Shown here: positions 60,542 to 64,000 of the stretch, piece after piece
Numbering within the stretch: the first letter of the stretch is position 1
How the letters are laid out: each line of letters opens with the position of its first letter
Origin: Roseovarius mucosus
GTDB taxonomy: Bacteria > Pseudomonadota > Alphaproteobacteria > Rhodobacterales > Rhodobacteraceae
Length of the DNA: 64,000 nt
NCBI RefSeq assembly: GCF_002080415.1
Contig: NZ_CP020474.1
Span: forward strand, 1,811,501-1,875,500
Direction of reading: 5' to 3'
Made by a program: the position numbers and the translations under genes
The notes under the pieces: generated by a model
The model's database searches: none
Told to the model about the DNA's origin: nothing
The model's input: only the letters and a program-made list of their open reading frames with translations

Positions 60542-62452
60542 CTACACTGTCTCTGCTGGCACCTCTCCGGGTGCCAGCATTTTTTGTCCGTCTTCCCATA
60601 CAACCGGCAGATAGCGATGCGGCTCGGTCACGGCCTGTCCGGGCAGGCGACAGTACCGGGCAGAGCGCACCACCTCACCATGGCAAAGCACCCGTACCGC
60701 CTCTCCGTCCACCAGATCACGCAGGGCAGGATGCAGCAATAGCCCCGCCTCCTCCGGCATCGACAGATCATAAAGCGGCACCAGACCCGCGCTGCGCCCC
60801 GCCGCGCGATCCTCGGCCAACCAACCAAGCAGCGTCTCCACCCCGGCATCCCGCACCGTCATCAGCCCCGCATACACCCGGTCACATTCAACCTCTGCCC
60901 TCCCGGTGCACAGCCGGGCAGGCGCGGGAAAGGGGCGCGCGCCACCGGGCCGATACCACAGATGCGGGGCACGCGCATGGTGGTGCATCTGCGCCTCATA
61001 ATACTCGCGCCGCGCCCCGTAATAGAACCAATCCATGCCGGTTGCCCCATCCCCCGTCGCGCTGCCCTCGCTGGCCCGTTGCAGGGCCAGCGGGCCGGTG
61101 TCGGGCGAGGCAACCGCGCGCGCGCCAAAAAGATGCCGCACCCGGCGCAGCAATTCACTATCGGCGGACACGCGCACCGCGTCCCATCCCCCCAGACAAT
61201 CGCGCACCAGATCGGTGGGCAGCATCAGCGAGGTCATATTCTCGAAAATCAGGGCGCCTGTGCCGGTCCAGCGACAGGGGCGCAAATCGGGCATGGACCG
61301 CGCCTGCTGGCTCAGACAGCCGACAAATCCGGGATTGCCGAGCAGGAATTCCACCTGACAGCGCAGCCGGTCAGGATGCGACCAGTCATCAGCATCGTGC
61401 AACGTCAGAAACCGCCCCCGCGCCTCGGCCAACCCGGCATTGCGCGCACCATAAGCGCCCCGGTTCTGGTCCAACCGGATCAGGCGGATGCGCGGATCAC
61501 GCGCCGCATAGGCCGCCACAATCGCCGCCGTATCATCGCTGCTGGCATCGTCGATCACCAACAGCTCGAATGCCCGCCAACTTTGCGCCTGCATCGCCCG
61601 CAGCGCCGTTTCAATCGTCGCCGCACTGTCATGTGCCGCCATCAGCACGCTGACAAGCGGCCCCTCCTCTGCCCCCGCAGCGCCCGGTGTCGCTGGGATC
61701 AGCCGGTCAAGCAGCGCCGCCGCACCCTCTGCCAAGGCCACCGGCGCATGACCGGCCAAATCCAGCGCCGCATTGAGACAGGCCAGCGCCTCGGCCTCGG
61801 ACCCCGCCCACCAGATCCGCGCGAGATGCAGAGCCGGGGATTTCGGCGCATCCTCTGCTATGGCCTCTGCCGCCGCGCGATCCCCATCTCGCGCCGCCGC
61901 AATCGCCATCACCGGGGCCAGCCGCGCCAGCGCCGCGCCGGAAATCTCTTGGCGACGTGCCAGCCAGGCACGCGCCTCCGCGCTCTCTCCACGCTGCAAG
62001 GCCATCAGGCCCAGCGCCTCTGCCGCCCCAGCAGCGGCCTCCGGCCCCATCTGCCCCTTGGCCATGTCCTCCAGCGCCGCCCGTGGCCCAGCCTCAAGCC
62101 CGCCGGTTTCCAGCAAATCGCGCAAATGCTTGAGCCGCCGCAGGGGTGCGGGCACGCGCGCAGGCCCCGCACCGAGATGTGCCTTGCGCCCTTCAGCCTG
62201 CCCAGTGGTCAGAAAATGCGTGAACGGATCAAGCCCCGCCGCCGCGACATCGGGATTGGCCGCAAGATAGGCACGCGCCGCGAACTGCGGCCCCGGATCA
62301 CGCGCCAAAAAGGCACCGATCCATGCATAATGCGTGGCGGGATCAAGCGGCAGACGCGCGACATCCGGATAGACCCGCCCATACCAACCCGCATCAAACC
62401 ATGCCGACCGGCGCAACCGCGCGACCGCTTCGGGATCAACATCGGGCCGCAT
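60542..62452 (-). CDS. Family 2 glycosyltransferase with N-terminal NPDV modules
   Basis: This 636-residue protein begins with two related short modules (about 18-95): a first with WYGRVYPDVARLPLDPATHY, and a second with YLAANPDVAAAGLDPFTHFL then EGR. A helical repeat-like segment (about 100-250) follows, then a GT2 catalytic domain from about 265: PLVSVLMAAHDSAATIETAL, LLVIDDASSDDT, and the metal-binding LHDADDWSHPDRL. The C-terminal 200 residues are unassigned. The sugar donor and acceptor are unknown; products could be surface polysaccharide or glycosylated protein. Its last 15 codons overlap the terminator of the RTX gene. It is the third gene of a minus-strand operon. Confidence 0.87.
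   Translation of the reverse strand: MRPDVDPEAVARLRRSAWFDAGWYGRVYPDVARLPLDPATHYAWIGAFLARDPGPQFAARAYLAANPDVAAAGLDPFTHFLTTGQAEGRKAHLGAGPARVPAPLRRLKHLRDLLETGGLEAGPRAALEDMAKGQMGPEAAAGAAEALGLMALQRGESAEARAWLARRQEISGAALARLAPVMAIAAARDGDRAAAEAIAEDAPKSPALHLARIWWAGSEAEALACLNAALDLAGHAPVALAEGAAALLDRLIPATPGAAGAEEGPLVSVLMAAHDSAATIETALRAMQAQSWRAFELLVIDDASSDDTAAIVAAYAARDPRIRLIRLDQNRGAYGARNAGLAEARGRFLTLHDADDWSHPDRLRCQVEFLLGNPGFVGCLSQQARSMPDLRPCRWTGTGALIFENMTSLMLPTDLVRDCLGGWDAVRVSADSELLRRVRHLFGARAVASPDTGPLALQRASEGSATGDGATGMDWFYYGARREYYEAQMHHHARAPHLWYRPGGARPFPAPARLCTGRAEVECDRVYAGLMTVRDAGVETLLGWLAEDRAAGRSAGLVPLYDLSMPEEAGLLLHPALRDLVDGEAVRVLCHGEVVRSARYCRLPGQAVTEPHRYLPVVWEDGQKMLAPGEVPAETV
60554..60585 (+). terminator. 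Rho-independent terminator of the RTX gene pair
   Basis: TGCTGGCACC (60554-60563) and GGTGCCAGCA (60570-60579) form a 10-bp stem with a 6-base loop, followed by TTTTTT (60580-60585). It lies inside the 3' coding end of the converging glycosyltransferase gene. Confidence 0.88.
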
Positions 62453-62455
62453 GGA

Positions 62456-62671
62456 TCAGCGCCGCCGCGCGTGTAGCCGCGCCAAAAGACCAGAGGGCTC
62501 GGGGGAAGCACGAAGCGCCTCCAACTCCAAAAGCCGCGCACTCAGCCGCGTGATCTCATCCTCGCGCGCGGCCAGCGTTCCACGCAGCGCCTCGACCTGT
62601 TCCAGCAACAGCCGGTTCTGGGCGCGCAACGCGGCCATGCCCCGCGCAATATCATCCTCTGGATCGGTCAT
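62456..62671 (-). CDS. Small coiled-coil protein between two glycosyltransferases
   Basis: This 71-residue protein (MTDPEDDIARGMAALRAQNR...) is almost entirely heptad-like, with leucines spaced as in a coiled coil (LLLEQVEALRGTLAAREDEI) and a basic C-terminus (LHARRR). Its ATG overlaps the stop of the upstream glycosyltransferase by ATGA, and its stop is 3 bp from the next start, so translation is coupled. It may hold the two enzymes together or anchor them. No family name is known to me. Confidence 0.75.
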   Translation of the reverse strand: MTDPEDDIARGMAALRAQNRLLLEQVEALRGTLAAREDEITRLSARLLELEALRASPEPSGLLARLHARRR

Positions 62672-63972
62672 GGCCCCTCCGGAATACTGCCCTGCTTGGC
62701 GCGAATATGGGCAAGGTTCGGCCCCAACGCCTCCCGTGTCGAGATGTTATCAAGGCCAAGACTGTCCACCACATGATGCCCGGTAATGATCGGCAGCGCG
62801 ACCGGGTCCGACAGGGCGGTATACCGCAGGATCAGATCCCAATCCACCAGCCGCGTCAGGGCCGTATCAAACCCACCCAGCGTCTCGACCAGCCCACGCC
62901 GATGCACAAAACTGTTGAGGTCGATGAAATTCTCTTCGGTCAGTGCCGGCCGGTCAAAACTCTGAAACAACACATCGCTCCACCCCTGCGAGAGGTTGTG
63001 CCGACAAATCGCGGTATAGGCACTCTGCGCCCCCGGCACCGCCAGCAATCCGCCCACCGCATAGAGCAGGTGATCCGCCTCCCAGTAATTGTCACTGTCG
63101 AGATAGGCGATCACGTCGCCCTGCGCCCGCGCCAGCCCAGCATTGCGCGCCGCCGACACCCCCGCATTCTCCTGCCCAAGCAGGACAAGCCGCCCCGCCG
63201 CCACAGGCTCGGGAAACCGCTGCTGCAACAGCTCCAACGTGGCATCGCGGCTGCCGTCGTCGATCACGATCACCTCTTTGGGCGCATAGGATTGCAAGAG
63301 GGCGGATGCCACCGCCGTCACAACCGTATGCGCTCGGTTCCAAGTTGGCAGGATCACGCTAACCTCCGGTCTCTGCTGCCCCAAAAGCGCCAGCGCCTCG
63401 GCGCGCAGCGCCTCTTGCAGGTCGCGACAAGACCGGGGCGCGGGGCAGGTCTCGATCAGCGCCCCAAGAGTTTCCCCCCCTTGATCCAACCATCGCGGCG
63501 CGCGCCCCTCCGCCGCCCCGCTTGAGAGGTAATGCGCCAGCGGATCAACCCCGGCCAAGGCCACATCCGGATTACTCGCCAGATACTCCTCCGGCGAAAA
63601 AAGCATGGCGCGCTGCGCCTCCGGCAGATCAGGCAGCACCTGCGCCAAAAGCAGGCCCAGCGCCCGCGCCCTGCCCGACAGCCTGTCGGCCTCTTCCGCT
63701 TTTTGCGCCGCGCGCAGGGTCAATAGCTCGAATTGCGCGGCCTGCGCCGCAATCCGGCCTTTCAACCCATCCTGCGCCATGCGCATCAGCAGCGCCCCCA
63801 GAAAATCCGCTAGGGGTGTTGCCCCCTCCTGCGCCTGCACCCACGCCTGCGCTGCCTGAAGCTGCGGCCCAAGTGCTACCGAAGCTGCCCCGGTCTCATC
63901 GGTCTGGGGCCGCTCCAGAAACCGGCTGAGGTCCGCCAACATCTCTGGCATGTCAGGGGGCGGCAGGGGCAT
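62668..63972 (-). CDS. Family 2 glycosyltransferase with NPDV module
   Basis: This 434-residue protein has a helical N-terminal part (about 1-125), then one NPDV module (about 130-160: YLASNPDVALAGVDPLAHYL then EGR), then a GT2 domain from about 205: PEVSVILPTWNRAHTVVTAV, VIVIDDGSRDATL, NAGVSAARNAGLARA and the DxD-type YLDSDNYWEADH. The C-terminal part includes VDWDLILRYTAL, typical of the acceptor side. Substrates are unknown. It is the first gene seen of the operon; whether more genes lie upstream is outside the window. Confidence 0.87.
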   Translation of the reverse strand: MPLPPPDMPEMLADLSRFLERPQTDETGAASVALGPQLQAAQAWVQAQEGATPLADFLGALLMRMAQDGLKGRIAAQAAQFELLTLRAAQKAEEADRLSGRARALGLLLAQVLPDLPEAQRAMLFSPEEYLASNPDVALAGVDPLAHYLSSGAAEGRAPRWLDQGGETLGALIETCPAPRSCRDLQEALRAEALALLGQQRPEVSVILPTWNRAHTVVTAVASALLQSYAPKEVIVIDDGSRDATLELLQQRFPEPVAAGRLVLLGQENAGVSAARNAGLARAQGDVIAYLDSDNYWEADHLLYAVGGLLAVPGAQSAYTAICRHNLSQGWSDVLFQSFDRPALTEENFIDLNSFVHRRGLVETLGGFDTALTRLVDWDLILRYTALSDPVALPIITGHHVVDSLGLDNISTREALGPNLAHIRAKQGSIPEGP

Positions 63973-64000
63973 GACACAAGCCTTCTTTCCGGTCGGACAT

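Noticed and set aside
63973..64000. Short frame beginning with ATG at the extreme right end on the minus strand
   Set aside because: It runs only 15 codons into the glycosyltransferase gene before a stop, and its upstream part is outside the window, so nothing can be decided.

Overview
The window reads as chromosomal DNA of a marine-type alphaproteobacterium, most likely the Roseobacter group of the Rhodobacteraceae. I infer this from the high GC content with GC-rich third codon positions, many ATGA stop/start overlaps, a glcDEF glycolate oxidase operon, a MoxR/DUF58/BatA-DUF4159 operon beside a DUF1285 gene, DUF2793 tail-type genes, and very large VCBS/RTX secreted proteins. I see no tRNA, rRNA, CRISPR array, insertion sequence or replication origin.

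Left part (1-31.5 kb): ordinary metabolic and housekeeping genes. In order: the 3' end of an alpha/beta hydrolase; an MFS transporter; a kynurenine-formamidase-like hydrolase divergent from a succinate-semialdehyde dehydrogenase; a four-domain META/MliC envelope protein; a small heat-shock protein; two tandem trypsin-like proteases; glcD-glcE-glcF with a GntR-like palindrome at the glcD promoter; a DUF599 membrane protein; a small periplasmic protein; the four-gene MoxR operon; DUF1285; a BT1/MFS transporter coupled to thiamine diphosphokinase; a long acidic protein with a hexanucleotide microsatellite; a polytopic membrane protein; and a complete LIV-type ABC transporter (binding protein, lipoprotein, two permeases, two ATPases).

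Middle (31.6-49.5 kb): one 5460-residue gene dominates. It has an N-terminal PA14-like domain, dozens of VCBS/cadherin-like repeats, a nine-copy nearly identical 282-bp tandem array, RTX nonapeptides and a C-terminal type I secretion-type tail. Upstream of it are a 28-codon ORF with a good ribosome binding site and a 1.3-kb AT-rich stretch with spaced direct repeats but no convincing gene.

Right part (49.5-64 kb): an L-aspartate dehydrogenase; a three-gene periplasmic operon in which two cysteine-containing proteins of unknown family, which look like distant paralogues, are coupled to a SCO copper chaperone; a DUF2793 tail-fibre-like three-gene set; two further RTX proteins (983 and 834 residues) whose C-terminal tail matches that of the 5460-residue protein; and a convergent operon of two family-2 glycosyltransferases with a small coiled-coil protein between them.

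The main themes are cell-surface/secreted matrix (three RTX proteins that probably share one exporter not present here, plus glycosyltransferases), periplasmic redox or metal handling (the SCO operon), and carbon acquisition (glycolate oxidase, LIV transporter, SSADH). The best candidates for something undescribed are the two-paralogue-plus-SCO operon and the dimer-structured repeat array in the giant adhesin. Both are inferences from the sequence alone.
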